Source: an uncultured bacterium (GTDB lineage Bacteria > Bacteroidota > Bacteroidia > Bacteroidales > Bacteroidaceae). Taken from it: a stretch of 64,000 bases of DNA. The stretch lies in assembly GCA_905216025.1 (NCBI GenBank), contig CAJMSE010000014.1, positions 1 through 64,000 of the forward strand. The letters run 5' to 3'. The notes beneath the pieces are model-generated. The model worked only from the letters and a program-made list of their open reading frames with translations. It was not told the origin of the DNA and did not search any database. Shown here piece after piece: positions 34,593 through 43,822 of the stretch (position 1 is its first letter; each line of letters begins with the position of its first letter). Both the position numbers and the translations under genes were made by a program.

Positions 34593-35072
34593 CTACCCCT
34601 TCACTATCAATACCGTGGCGTAGGCGCTTATCCCTTCCTCCCGTCCGGTGAATCCGAGGCGCTCGGTGGTGGTCGCCTTGATGGAGATGCAGTCTTCGTC
34701 GGTGCCTGTCACGCCGGCGAGACACTTCTGCATGGCCGGTATGTGCGGGTTCATCTTAGGGCGTTCGGCGCAGATGGTGGCGTCGATGTTGCCCACGGCA
34801 TATCCCTTCGTGGCTATCAGCTCCACCGTCTTGCGGAGCAGAATCTTGCTGTCGATGTCCTTGGTGTCTGCCGACGTGTCGGGAAAGTGGTAGCCGATGT
34901 CGCGCATGTTGGCCGCTCCGAGGAGCGCGTCGCATATCGCATGGATGAGCACGTCGGCGTCGCTGTGTCCTAATAGTCCGAGACTGTGGTCTATCCTTAT
35001 CCCTCCCATCCACAGGTCGCGGCCTTCCACGAGCCTGTGCACGTCAAATCCGAATCCTACTCTTATGTTCAT
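34593..35072 (-). CDS. ispF: 2-C-methyl-D-erythritol 2,4-cyclodiphosphate synthase
   Basis: 159 residues, MEP isoprenoid pathway. The metal site is GFDVHRL (Asp, His) with LLGHSDADVLIHA, and substrate residues lie in ATTTERLGFTGREEG at the end. Trimeric zinc enzyme in the cytosol. It is the last gene of the minus-strand FAH-porU-porV-ispF order, separated from porV by a small R3 fragment. Confidence 0.97.
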   Translation of the reverse strand: MNIRVGFGFDVHRLVEGRDLWMGGIRIDHSLGLLGHSDADVLIHAICDALLGAANMRDIGYHFPDTSADTKDIDSKILLRKTVELIATKGYAVGNIDATICAERPKMNPHIPAMQKCLAGVTGTDEDCISIKATTTERLGFTGREEGISAYATVLIVKG

Positions 35073-35091
35073 TGTCTGTCTTTTATATGTT

Positions 35092-35117
35092 TAAACGCAA
35101 ACCCCGGCTTTGCGTTC
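35092..35117. repeat. R3 repeat fragment
   Basis: TTTAAACGCAAACCC then GGCTTTGCGTTCA, a shortened hairpin form of the R3 arm between ispF and porV. Confidence 0.6.
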
Positions 35118-35136
35118 ATTATTCAAAACGGTTCTT

Positions 35137-36318
35137 TTAACGTCTGAAAAGATCCTTTATTCCATCCATGTCGAAGGCAAGCGAGAAGCGCAGCGTCTGG
35201 TCGAGCGGGTTGCTCTGTGCTGTGGATATCACGTAGCCTACATCGAGTGAAAACACGTTCATGCGGAAACCGCCGCCCACGGTGAAGTATTTGCGGTTGC
35301 CCTTGCTCTCGCTCTCGTGATGATATCCGGCGCGGATGGAGAACTGGTCGTGGTAGACATATTCCGCTCCGACGCTCCACTGAATCTCCTCAAGCTCCTC
35401 CTTGAATCCGCCCGGGGCGTCGCTGAAGCTCTTGAAGATACCCGAGATGGAGCTGACGTCGTTGTATTCCCTTATCACGCGCGTCTGATAGTCAGATGCA
35501 CTCTCGCCCTCCATCTGCACGGGAACCGTCGGCACGAGCAGTTTGTTGGCGTCGGCGGCAATCGAGAAGCGGTTGTACTCGTCGATGGGAACCATCAGTG
35601 ACGCACCGATGCGCATGTTGGCGGGGATGAACTGGCTGCGGTCGTCGCCGAAATAGGTTATCTTGCTGCCTATGTTGCTTATGTTCATACCCAGTCCGAG
35701 CTGGCATTCGCGGCTGCCGATGTTGATGTAGTTGTTGTAGTACATGGCCAGGTCGGCGGCGAAGGCTGAAGCCGGTGAAGAGTCTTCGGAGTAGTCGTAG
35801 CGCAGGTCGGAGTATATCCAGCGTATGGCTGCGGCTATGGAGAACTTCTCGCTGAGCATCAGCGAGTAGGCCACGTCCATCGACATCTCGTACGGTTTGA
35901 CGCTCATTCCGCCCTCTCCGGTAGTCTGGTCCACGTCTGTGAACACCTCTCCGAGCGAGAAATAGCGTATCGAGCCCGACACGGCGCTATAGTCTCCGAT
36001 GCGGTAATAGCCCGAGACGTAGGCCAGGTCGATGTCGCTGACGAGCTGACGGAGCCACGGAGTGTAGTTCAGCGACACCCCGGCGCGGCTGATGCAGAAC
36101 GGATATTTGGCCGGATTCCAGTATTGTGAGTTCACATCCGGGTCGGTAGCCACTCCCACGTCACCCATGCCCGCCGCCCTTGCGTCAGGCGCTATGGTCT
36201 GTGAGATGACGGCATGGTCAACCGGGTTGAACTCCCTCAGCTTCTCGTTCTGTGCCTGTGCGTCCGTGCAGAGCATCCCGAAAGCGGCGGCTATAAGTAT
36301 TCTGATGTATTTTCTCAT
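35137..36318 (-). CDS. porV: Type IX secretion outer-membrane protein PorV (LptO family)
   Basis: 393 residues with signal peptide. The mature start NPVDHAVISQTIAPDARAAGMGDVGVATDPD, with SQYWNPAKYPF, is the PorV/UPF0164 signature, and the C-terminal FSLAFDMDGIKDLFRR closes a 14-strand FadL-like barrel. PorV collects cargo from the translocon and hands it to the sortase PorU, whose gene is immediately upstream. 46-base gap from porU. Confidence 0.9.
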   Translation of the reverse strand: MRKYIRILIAAAFGMLCTDAQAQNEKLREFNPVDHAVISQTIAPDARAAGMGDVGVATDPDVNSQYWNPAKYPFCISRAGVSLNYTPWLRQLVSDIDLAYVSGYYRIGDYSAVSGSIRYFSLGEVFTDVDQTTGEGGMSVKPYEMSMDVAYSLMLSEKFSIAAAIRWIYSDLRYDYSEDSSPASAFAADLAMYYNNYINIGSRECQLGLGMNISNIGSKITYFGDDRSQFIPANMRIGASLMVPIDEYNRFSIAADANKLLVPTVPVQMEGESASDYQTRVIREYNDVSSISGIFKSFSDAPGGFKEELEEIQWSVGAEYVYHDQFSIRAGYHHESESKGNRKYFTVGGGFRMNVFSLDVGYVISTAQSNPLDQTLRFSLAFDMDGIKDLFRR

Positions 36319-36364
36319 TCTTTATTTTATATTAAATGGATGCTTATAAAACGTTGCGGGCCCC

Positions 36365-39300
36365 TTATTTATTGCTTATGACAATCAATTTCTTGGCCTG
36401 TGAGGCATACGAGCTGCCGTCGCTGCTGACGTTCACGCGGTAGAGGTATACGCCGGTGCCGAGGCGTCCGCCGCTGTTTGTGGTGAGGTCCCATTCCACC
36501 TCCGTGACGCCGTCGGCCGCGTGGCTGCTCTCCGAGTGTGTCCAGAGCATGCGTCCCGACATGTCGAACACCTCGACGGTCACGTCGACGTCGCACCCCG
36601 TGCGGTCGTGGACGATGCGGAAGGCCGTCGACGTGGTCGCGGGGTTACGCGTGCATCCCGCGCTGATGATGCCCGGCTCGAGTCCGTCCACGACGTTGAA
36701 CGTCAGCTCGGCCACCGACGAGTTGTTCTGCACGTCCCATGCGCGGAACAGCAGCTTGTGCCTGCCCGGTTCGAGGCGTGGTATGCTGTAGCCCACGGAG
36801 CCGCTCTTGTAGCTTCCGAAGTCGTAGCTGAAGTTGTCGTTGAGTATGTACGTCTTCGTCATGTCGCCGTCGATGATCAGTTCGAGGTCATGCCCGATGC
36901 CGTTTCCGGAGGCGTTGATGCCGCCCTCGTCGTATATCTCGGCAACGAAATAGGGCGTCGGGTTGACGTCGCCGCCGTTGCTGAACGATGCCGAGTTGAG
37001 GTAGCAGTATACCGACGGGCCGATGGAGTCGGTGCCCGTCACGGCCGAGCCGTTGATGCGGAAGCTGCTGTCGGAGCCGTTTGCCGTGGCCGTCCTGCCG
37101 TTGTTGATGGCGTATGCAGTTATCAGGCAGTTGCCGTCGCTGTAGCGGATGTCTTTCGGCACGACGAAGCTGATGGTGAACTGCCCGTTCCTCACGCTGT
37201 CCGTGCCGCGGTATATCTGACCGTTGCGGTCGTAGTATACATACGCCCGGTCTGAGCCGTCCTTGGGGTCGGTGTTCGCCAGCTTGCACACTATCTGCTC
37301 CTCGGCATCCTTCACGTTTGCCGTCACCGTGCCGTTGAAGTCTGTCGCGGCCTGTCCGCCGTTCTCGATATGTCCCTTCACAGTGACGGGCTCGCCCGCC
37401 TTGAGCGTTATCGCGTCGGTGCCGGCTGTGCTGCTGCCGTTAATATCGTCGATGGCCACGGTCAGCATGGGGCGTGCCGGCTTCAGCGCCGGGTCGCCGA
37501 GAAGCACATACTGCATCCTGTTCTCGCTGAGGTCGGAGGAGTAGGGCGACCCTGTCTGCGGACTGACGAGGTCGTTCTTGGCAAGGCGCAGCGCCTCACC
37601 CACGGTAATCTCGCGGCCCGGACTGAACAGTTCGGTGACGAAGGCGTTGTTGAGGCTCATGTTCGGCGCGGCGTATACAGTGCGGGCTGTGCCGATGAAC
37701 ACCACCGCGCCGCCGTTCCGGTTGAAGAGCGCCGTCTCGCCGATGTTCTCCTCCTGTCCGTCGAAGGGCGCTATGTCGCACGCCGCGGTGTACCACAGCG
37801 GCAGGTTCTTCGATGCCGTGGTGCGGAAGTCGTCCAGTTTGAGCACCTGCTCGTGCGATATCGTCCTCGGGTCGCCGTGTCCCGTGTAGTTCATCAGCAG
37901 TGCGCCCGACGTCATGTGCTGCTTCACGATGCGCTCCACATCGGGGAAGCGGTTGCCCGTGGCCGACGATTCACGCGTGTATGCGTCCCAGAATACCTTT
38001 TTGACGTCCGTTCCCGGGGCGTTCTTCTGTGTGATGGCCGCTGCGCGGTTGGCGCCGTCCATGTGCTCGTTGTTGTTTCCGTCGTCGCCCATGAACACCA
38101 CCGTGTTCTGCCATTCGCCGGCATACCTGTTGCTGGCGTAGTCTATCGTCTTGTCGACCACAATCCGGGCCTCTTCCGCCGTGCGTGCCGGTATGCGTCC
38201 CACGGCAATGTCCGTGCGCGTGTTGAACGAGCCGTTGCTTGTCAGGCTCTCGCTGTCGGGCGTGGTGGAGAGCGCCTCACCGTCGTCGAGCAGGCAGAAG
38301 AAGTCGTCTGCCACGTAGCTCCTCGTCTTGCTGACGGAGTTGCGGCTCTGGAAGCTCAGCAGGAAATCGTCGGGCGAGTAGCTGCGCCATGCGGCGCTGA
38401 GCATGCGGTTGTCCCATGCCGCATCGCCGAGGAGGAGCAGGTGCTTGGGCGCGTCGGCGTCCGTGGCGGCACGGTCGTAGAGCATCTTGGCATAGCGCTT
38501 GTATGCCGTGGCGTCGGGCGTGCCGCTCGAGAACTCGTTGAATATCTCGTCTGCCGGCACTATCCTCACCCTCATGCCGTCCTGCTGCTCGTGCAGTGCC
38601 TTCAGCCTTTTGGCCTGAGCCTTCAGCTTCTGCGTCGTCGGGATTATGATTATCATGTCTGCCGGCCCGTCGCCGTGCAGGTCCTGGTTTGTTATGCGGT
38701 ATACATACTCCGGCACGGGGAATGCCGCCGTGGCCGGGTCGGGGGCCGCTTTGGGCGTGTCGCTGTGCACGACGATATAGTCGAGGCGCATCGTCCCTGC
38801 GCCTTCGGGCTTTATGGTGACGGTGTTCGTTTCCCTGAGATTATGCACGTTGAACGGTGTGTTGGACACTACGGCAACGCTTGTGGCCTCGGCGCTTGTG
38901 GCTGTGGTCGTGCCCGAGACGGTCACCGTGCCCACGATGCTGTCGTTGATGCTCACCGATGCCCTCATGGAGCGGTCGGCCGACACCACTATGCGCAGCC
39001 GGCCGTCGGCCGAAGTGCCAGCGGAGGCTATGGTGTATGTTCCCGGCGAGTCCGTGGTCAGCGGCTGTGCGTCGTAGAGGTTGCGCCCGCCGTGATACCA
39101 TGCGTAGTCGTCCACCTCGTAGAGGGTGTTGCTGTCGTCGGCCGAGGGGTGGCACGAGGCGATGAAAGCGTCGGCGTCTACCGTCAGCGGGTCGCCCTCG
39201 GCCTCGGTGATGAAGTAGTATCCGTAGTCGGAGTAGGGGTTGCGGTCGCGGTCGTCGGAACTCTTCCATGTCACCGGGCCGCGTGCGTAGAAGAGCCGGC

Positions 39301-39979
39301 GCCCGTTCACGGTGCACGTGGGCACCTCCTTCAGGTCGTCAGTCTCCTCGAGATAGGCAGCCGTCAGCCGTTCGGGCTGCAGCGCGCCGCCATATCCGTA
39401 AATCCTTATCTTTGAGTGATTTGAAAATCCCGCCTGCCTTATCAGTTCGTCGGTGATGCGGTATATGCCGCTTGCCGGCACCCTTATCTTCGCCCAGTTG
39501 CCGCTCCTGAGCACCGAGTGCGCCGCATAGCGCTCTCCGGAAGCTGCCCCGCCGGTGCCTGCCGCCCTCGCCATAGATTTCCTCACGGCCGTTGCCGTGA
39601 CGGCGAGGCGGAAGCTGACGAGCTTCATGAAGCGGCCGTTGCGGAAGACGACGGGCACGAGCGAGACGTCGAGCGAGCCCCGCTTGCGCGACACGCTGAC
39701 CGACGTGGAGACCACGGGCAGCGCCGGCGGCACATCGGCCGTGATGGCCTTGTAGAGCGCGATGTCGGCGGCTGTCATGTCTATGAATTCCGGATATTCG
39801 ATTGTTACGCTGTAGGTGGAGTCGGCATAGCGCGTGCCGAGGTCTGCCGAGTGGTGGAAAGAAGGCAGCACGGTGTCTATCCTGACTTGCTCAGCCGTCA
39901 GGTTGAAGAAGTCCTGGGCCGCCACGAATGCGGTGCGGCACAGGAGAAGGGCAAGTGTCAGGATATGTTTTCTTGTCAT
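36365..39979 (-). CDS. porU: Type IX secretion sortase PorU (gingipain-like C25 family)
   Basis: 1204 residues from ATG 39979, which starts the signal peptide (MTRKHILTLALLLCRTAFVAA); the open frame extends upstream through the FAH gene and is not coding there. The caspase-like C25 domain carries the catalytic His in MNYTGHGDPRTISHEQV and Cys in LWYTAACDIAPFDG. The C-terminal end (RNPATTSTAFRI, GTGVYLYRVNVSSDG, KLIVISNK) is itself a sorting-domain fold kept by PorU. It cuts C-terminal sorting signals and attaches cargo to A-LPS. Start overlaps the FAH stop by 4 bases (ATGA). Confidence 0.92.
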   Translation of the reverse strand: MTRKHILTLALLLCRTAFVAAQDFFNLTAEQVRIDTVLPSFHHSADLGTRYADSTYSVTIEYPEFIDMTAADIALYKAITADVPPALPVVSTSVSVSRKRGSLDVSLVPVVFRNGRFMKLVSFRLAVTATAVRKSMARAAGTGGAASGERYAAHSVLRSGNWAKIRVPASGIYRITDELIRQAGFSNHSKIRIYGYGGALQPERLTAAYLEETDDLKEVPTCTVNGRRLFYARGPVTWKSSDDRDRNPYSDYGYYFITEAEGDPLTVDADAFIASCHPSADDSNTLYEVDDYAWYHGGRNLYDAQPLTTDSPGTYTIASAGTSADGRLRIVVSADRSMRASVSINDSIVGTVTVSGTTTATSAEATSVAVVSNTPFNVHNLRETNTVTIKPEGAGTMRLDYIVVHSDTPKAAPDPATAAFPVPEYVYRITNQDLHGDGPADMIIIIPTTQKLKAQAKRLKALHEQQDGMRVRIVPADEIFNEFSSGTPDATAYKRYAKMLYDRAATDADAPKHLLLLGDAAWDNRMLSAAWRSYSPDDFLLSFQSRNSVSKTRSYVADDFFCLLDDGEALSTTPDSESLTSNGSFNTRTDIAVGRIPARTAEEARIVVDKTIDYASNRYAGEWQNTVVFMGDDGNNNEHMDGANRAAAITQKNAPGTDVKKVFWDAYTRESSATGNRFPDVERIVKQHMTSGALLMNYTGHGDPRTISHEQVLKLDDFRTTASKNLPLWYTAACDIAPFDGQEENIGETALFNRNGGAVVFIGTARTVYAAPNMSLNNAFVTELFSPGREITVGEALRLAKNDLVSPQTGSPYSSDLSENRMQYVLLGDPALKPARPMLTVAIDDINGSSTAGTDAITLKAGEPVTVKGHIENGGQAATDFNGTVTANVKDAEEQIVCKLANTDPKDGSDRAYVYYDRNGQIYRGTDSVRNGQFTISFVVPKDIRYSDGNCLITAYAINNGRTATANGSDSSFRINGSAVTGTDSIGPSVYCYLNSASFSNGGDVNPTPYFVAEIYDEGGINASGNGIGHDLELIIDGDMTKTYILNDNFSYDFGSYKSGSVGYSIPRLEPGRHKLLFRAWDVQNNSSVAELTFNVVDGLEPGIISAGCTRNPATTSTAFRIVHDRTGCDVDVTVEVFDMSGRMLWTHSESSHAADGVTEVEWDLTTNSGGRLGTGVYLYRVNVSSDGSSYASQAKKLIVISNK

Positions 39980-40593
39980 TTGCAGTTGAATTCGAGCAAT
40001 TTTCTGTCTTCGAGATACCCCGTGAGGTGGTCGTCGATGTGCACGGGACCTATTCCCGCGGGCGTCCCCGTGTATACGATGTCGCCCGTCTTCAGCGTGA
40101 AGAAGCGGCTGATATATGCTATTATCTCGTCCACGCGGAAGAGCATGTCGCCGGAGTAGCCCTCCTGCACGGTCTTTCCGTTGACGTCGAGCCTGAAGCT
40201 GAGTGCCTGTATGTCTCTCAGTTTCTCCTTGGCGACCCACTCGCCGATGGCTGCCGAGCCGTCGAAGCCCTTGCAGAGGTCCCAGGCGAGGCGTGCGTTG
40301 CGCAGCTTGCGCTGCAGGTCGCGTGCGGTGAAGTCAATCCCCACCGTCACGGCGTCGTAGTAGCGGTGGGCGAACCGTTCGGGGATGCTCTTGCCGAGGC
40401 GGCATATCCTCACGACGAGTTCGGTCTCGTAGTCTATCTGTCCCATCCAGTCGGGGATGAAAAAGGGCTTGCTGTCTTTCAGCAGCGCCGAGTCGGCCTT
40501 GGTGAAAATCACGGGGGCCTCCGGTTTATATAACGCTCCGTCCAGCTCTTTATTGTGCTGGATGTAGTTCATTCCTACGGCAAATATCTTCAT
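39976..40593 (-). CDS. Fumarylacetoacetate hydrolase family protein
   Basis: 205 residues, about the length of the short YcgM-like or fumarylpyruvate hydrolase/oxaloacetate decarboxylase subgroup. Metal ligands are in YETELVVRI (Glu pair), with GIDFTARDLQ and the closing VYTGTPAGIGPV motif. The exact substrate cannot be set. It is translationally coupled to porU, a link without an obvious functional reason. Confidence 0.87.
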   Translation of the reverse strand: MKIFAVGMNYIQHNKELDGALYKPEAPVIFTKADSALLKDSKPFFIPDWMGQIDYETELVVRICRLGKSIPERFAHRYYDAVTVGIDFTARDLQRKLRNARLAWDLCKGFDGSAAIGEWVAKEKLRDIQALSFRLDVNGKTVQEGYSGDMLFRVDEIIAYISRFFTLKTGDIVYTGTPAGIGPVHIDDHLTGYLEDRKLLEFNCK

Positions 40594-40698
40594 GTGTGCG
40601 GTCTTTTAAAGCAAAAAGTCAGGAAGAAAAGCCTTGCGGCTCAACTTCCCGACTTGCATGTTATTGTCATGTCTCCGTCCGGCGGAGGCACTGTCGTC

Positions 40699-41697
40699 TT
40701 ACTCTGCAGCGAGTGTGAAGCGCTTGAAGTCTACGATCTTCAGCTCGCTGTCCTGCTGCTTCAGCCATGCGGCTACGGTGATCTTGTCGCCGTCGCCGAA
40801 CTGGAACTCCTGGTCTACGAGGCAGTTCTCTTTCAAGAACTTGGCGACGCGGCCCTTGGCGATGTTCTCTATCATCTGTGCGGGCAGGTTGGCAGCCTTC
40901 TCGGCAGCTGTCTTCTCGCGTATCTCCTTAGCCTTGTCGGCCTCCTCGCGTGTGAGCCAGCCCTTGTTGATGTTAGATTCGATGTGGTCGTCTGAGTCTA
41001 CGAGGTTGGGGTTGATGCCTGCCTTCTTGATGGCGGCGGTAACAGCCTTCTCCACCTGCTCTTCCTTGGTCTTCTCAACAGCCACCTTGTACTCCTCGTC
41101 GATGACGCTCTGGGGTACAGATGCCTCGTCGAGTGCAACCGGCTTCATGGCTGCCACCTGCATGGCCACCTTGTGTCCGGCCTCTGCTGCGGCCTTGTTT
41201 GTCTGAACCATGGTTGCCAGGGTGTGCTTGCCCATGTGGTCGTAAGCCTCGATGTTCTCGCCCTCGAGATAGAGGTAGCCGTCGAGCTCCATCTTCTCAC
41301 CGGTGATTCCGGAGCGCTGTGTCACAGCCTCCTGTACGTTCTGGCCGTCGGCCAGCGTGAGGTTCTTCACCTCTTCCACTGTCTTGCACTTGTTGGCCAC
41401 GGCTGCGTCGAGGATTGCCTGCGTCAGTGCGACGAAGTCCTTGCCGGTGGCAACGAAGTCGGTCTCGCACTTCAGGGCTACCATAGCGCCGAAGTTGCCG
41501 TCAACCTTGACGAGTACGCAACCGTTGGATGTCTCGCGGTCGCTGCGCTTTGCGGCGATGGCGAGTCCGCGCTCGCGGAGCAGGTCCTTAGCCTTGTTGA
41601 AGTCTCCGTCGGCCTCTGTCAGCGCCTTCTTGACGTCTGCGAGACCTGCGCCGGTCATGGCGCGGAGCTTCTTGATATCTTCCATTGATACTGCCAT
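40699..41697 (-). CDS. tsf: Translation elongation factor Ts
   Basis: 332 residues. The N-terminal UBA-like part (EDIKKLRAMTGAGLADVKKAL) and EF-Tu contact TDFVATGKDF are typical. It catalyses GDP/GTP exchange on EF-Tu. It has the longer dimerisation region usual in Bacteroidota. Follows rpsB by 49 bases, the near-universal rpsB-tsf order. Confidence 0.98.
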   Translation of the reverse strand: MAVSMEDIKKLRAMTGAGLADVKKALTEADGDFNKAKDLLRERGLAIAAKRSDRETSNGCVLVKVDGNFGAMVALKCETDFVATGKDFVALTQAILDAAVANKCKTVEEVKNLTLADGQNVQEAVTQRSGITGEKMELDGYLYLEGENIEAYDHMGKHTLATMVQTNKAAAEAGHKVAMQVAAMKPVALDEASVPQSVIDEEYKVAVEKTKEEQVEKAVTAAIKKAGINPNLVDSDDHIESNINKGWLTREEADKAKEIREKTAAEKAANLPAQMIENIAKGRVAKFLKENCLVDQEFQFGDGDKITVAAWLKQQDSELKIVDFKRFTLAAE

Positions 41698-41746
41698 AAT
41701 CTCTTTGAATAATTCTAAATTATAAATTATGAATTAAAACTGCCGC

Positions 41747-42535
41747 TTACTCGGCATCCTTGCGTGCCTTGCGTGCGCGCTTGGGCTTCTCCTCGCCTGC
41801 CTCAGCCTCGGCCTGAGCCTGAGCTGCGTTCTCGTCGGCCTTCTCGGCCTTGCGCTCCTCGAGGCCCTCGGCGATGGCGCCGCAGCATGCTGCGAGGATG
41901 GTGTCGACGCTGTCCTTAGCATCGTCGTTGGCGGGGATTACGAAGTCGACGTCCTTCGGGTTAGAGTTCGTGTCTACGATACCGAACACGGGGATTCCCA
42001 GACGGTTGGCCTCTTTCACTGCGATGGCTTCCTTCATCACGTCAACGACGAAGAGTGCTGACGGGAGGCGTGTCAGGTCGGCGATAGAACCGAGGTTCTT
42101 CTCGAGCTTGGCACGCTGGCGTGTGATCTGGAGGAGCTCGCGCTTAGAGAGATTCGAGTATGTGCCGTCGTTCATCAGCTTGTCGATGTTCGCCATTTTC
42201 TTCACTGCCTTGCGGATTGTGGGGAAGTTGGTGAGCATACCGCCCGGCCAGCGCTCGGTGACGTAGGGCATGTTTACGCTCGCTGCCTTCTCGGCAATGA
42301 TTTCCTTAGTCTGTTTTTTAGTAGCGACGAACAGTATCTTCTTGCCTGAACGGGCAATCTGCTTGAGAGCCTCTGCGGCTTCGTCTATCTTGGCAACCGT
42401 CTTGTGGAGGTCGATGATGTGGATTCCGTTACGCTCTGTGTAGATGTAGGGAGCCATTGCGGGGTTCCACTTGCGGCGCAGGTGGCCGAAGTGGCAGCCT
42501 GCCTGCAGCAACATATCAAAATTTGTTCTTGACAT
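41747..42535 (-). CDS. rpsB: 30S ribosomal protein S2
   Basis: 262 residues, starting MSRTNFDMLLQAGCHFGH and including PYVTERWPGGMLTNF, the family core. The C-terminal tail is long, Ala/Glu/Lys-rich (KADENAAQAQAEAEAGEEK), and probably disordered. A structured leader precedes it at 42600-42665. Confidence 0.98.
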   Translation of the reverse strand: MSRTNFDMLLQAGCHFGHLRRKWNPAMAPYIYTERNGIHIIDLHKTVAKIDEAAEALKQIARSGKKILFVATKKQTKEIIAEKAASVNMPYVTERWPGGMLTNFPTIRKAVKKMANIDKLMNDGTYSNLSKRELLQITRQRAKLEKNLGSIADLTRLPSALFVVDVMKEAIAVKEANRLGIPVFGIVDTNSNPKDVDFVIPANDDAKDSVDTILAACCGAIAEGLEERKAEKADENAAQAQAEAEAGEEKPKRARKARKDAE

Positions 42536-42599
42536 TTTCTTAATGCTTTAAATTGTTGTTTACTTTCTTTTTTATTCTTTTCTTAGAATCAGCCCGCGG

Positions 42600-42665
42600 G
42601 TAGTCGCTGTGGAATCCCCCGGGTTTAGATGCTAAACAGTGTTCCGCTCAGCCGGCCACAGCATA
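42600..42665 (-). promoter_or_regulatory. Structured leader of rpsB, candidate S2 autoregulatory RNA
   Basis: In the 171-base rpsI-rpsB gap the minus strand has a closing stem GCTGTGG/CCACAGC (42656-42662 with 42606-42612), an inner hairpin GTTTAG-CAT-CTAAAC and a CCCGGGGGATTCC strand. Ribosomal protein operons often carry such leaders. Binding of S2 is inference from position. Confidence 0.55.
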
Positions 42666-42706
42666 GTATATATAATAAGGTGTGGCGGCAGTTGCAGCGC
42701 GCGGTA

Positions 42707-43093
42707 TTAACGCTTGCTGAACTGGAAGCGGCGGCGAGCCTTCGGCTGACCCGGCTTCTTGCGCTCCACGGCACGTGAGTCGCGTGTGAGGAAACCGTGA
42801 TCCTTGAGGTTCTTCTTGTCCTCGGCGTTGATTTTCACCAGTGCGCGGGCGATAGCGAGGCGCAGTGCCTGGCTCTGGCCTGTGAAGCCACCGCCGTCGA
42901 GGTTTGCCTTTATGTCATATTTCTCGAGCACCTCGAGCAGTTCCAGCGGCTGCTTTACAACATACTGCAGGATTGCTGAGGGGAAATATTCTGTTACGTC
43001 CTTCTTGTTGATCGTAATCTTGCCTGTTCCTTCGCTTACGTAAACACGTGCCACGGCACTCTTACGGCGACCTATTGCATTAACTACTTCCAT
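42707..43093 (-). CDS. rpsI: 30S ribosomal protein S9
   Basis: 128 residues, ending in the basic tail KARRRFQFSKR that reaches the P-site tRNA anticodon; GRRKSAVARVYV and GGGFTGQSQALRLAIARAL are family hallmarks. 12 bases after rplM, the standard rplM-rpsI pair. Confidence 0.98.
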   Translation of the reverse strand: MEVVNAIGRRKSAVARVYVSEGTGKITINKKDVTEYFPSAILQYVVKQPLELLEVLEKYDIKANLDGGGFTGQSQALRLAIARALVKINAEDKKNLKDHGFLTRDSRAVERKKPGQPKARRRFQFSKR

Positions 43094-43105
43094 CGTTCCT
43101 TCGGT

Positions 43106-43567
43106 TTATTTATACTGGTTAATATCTATTGACTTCGGCTTCTGTGCCTCGTGCTTGTGCTCTGTGCCCTCGTAGATGAAGAGATTGCTCATCAGGCTGC
43201 GGCCGAGCGGGCCTTTGGGCAGCATGCCCTTCACGGCGTGACGGATGATGCGCTCTGCACCGTCCTTGCGCTTGCGCAGCTCTGCGGGAGTGTTGAAGCG
43301 CTGGCCGCCGGGATAACCGGTATAACGTGTGTAAACCTTGTCTGTCTCCTTCTTGCCGGAGAATACTACTTTCTGAGCGTTGATGATGATGACGTTGTCA
43401 CCGCAGTCCACGTGGGGAGTGAAAGTAGGCTTGTACTTTCCGCGGAGCAACTTTGCCACCTTTGAGCAGAGACGACCCACAATCTGGTCGCTGGCGTCGA
43501 TTACGACCCACTCTTTCTTAGCTGTTTCCTTGTTAACGGAAATAGTCTTGTAACTTAAAGTGTTCAT
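43106..43567 (-). CDS. rplM: 50S ribosomal protein L13
   Basis: 153 residues with KEWVVIDASDQIVGRLCSKVA and the AVKGMLPKGPLGRSLM core of L13. First gene of rplM-rpsI. A long 5' leader with its own promoter precedes it. Confidence 0.98.
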   Translation of the reverse strand: MNTLSYKTISVNKETAKKEWVVIDASDQIVGRLCSKVAKLLRGKYKPTFTPHVDCGDNVIIINAQKVVFSGKKETDKVYTRYTGYPGGQRFNTPAELRKRKDGAERIIRHAVKGMLPKGPLGRSLMSNLFIYEGTEHKHEAQKPKSIDINQYK

Positions 43568-43604
43568 TTTAACGTTTAAATTTTACTACTAAAAAACATT
43601 TTCT

Positions 43605-43753
43605 TATATTCAACACGGCGTTGCCGGTGAGTTGTCCGGCGCTGCCGACTGGACGACGATTCACTAACCGCCGTGTCCGGCCAAAGACACAGCTATTAAC
43701 ACCCCGTCCGTGGGGCTCTAAGGTTTCCCCTGAATAATCGGACTGCAAAGTTA
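43605..43753 (-). promoter_or_regulatory. rplM promoter and structured leader
   Basis: TAACTTTG on the minus strand (43746-43753) starts a leader of about 170 bases. It contains a CCCC/GGGG hairpin (43702-43715) and a long imperfect stem closed by ACACGGCG (43613-43620) with CGCCGTGT (43669-43676), just before the ribosome site. The arrangement fits an L13-binding ribosomal leader; the binding partner is inference. Confidence 0.6.
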
Positions 43754-43822
43754 GTTCTTTTTCTCATTATTTAATAAGGGGCTGCTCGTGAGGGATGAAA
43801 ATTTATTGTTTTTTAACAGGAA

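Noticed and set aside
37370..39415. 681-codon plus-strand open frame opposite porU
   Set aside because: porU has signal peptide, catalytic motifs and operon context; the opposite frame has none.
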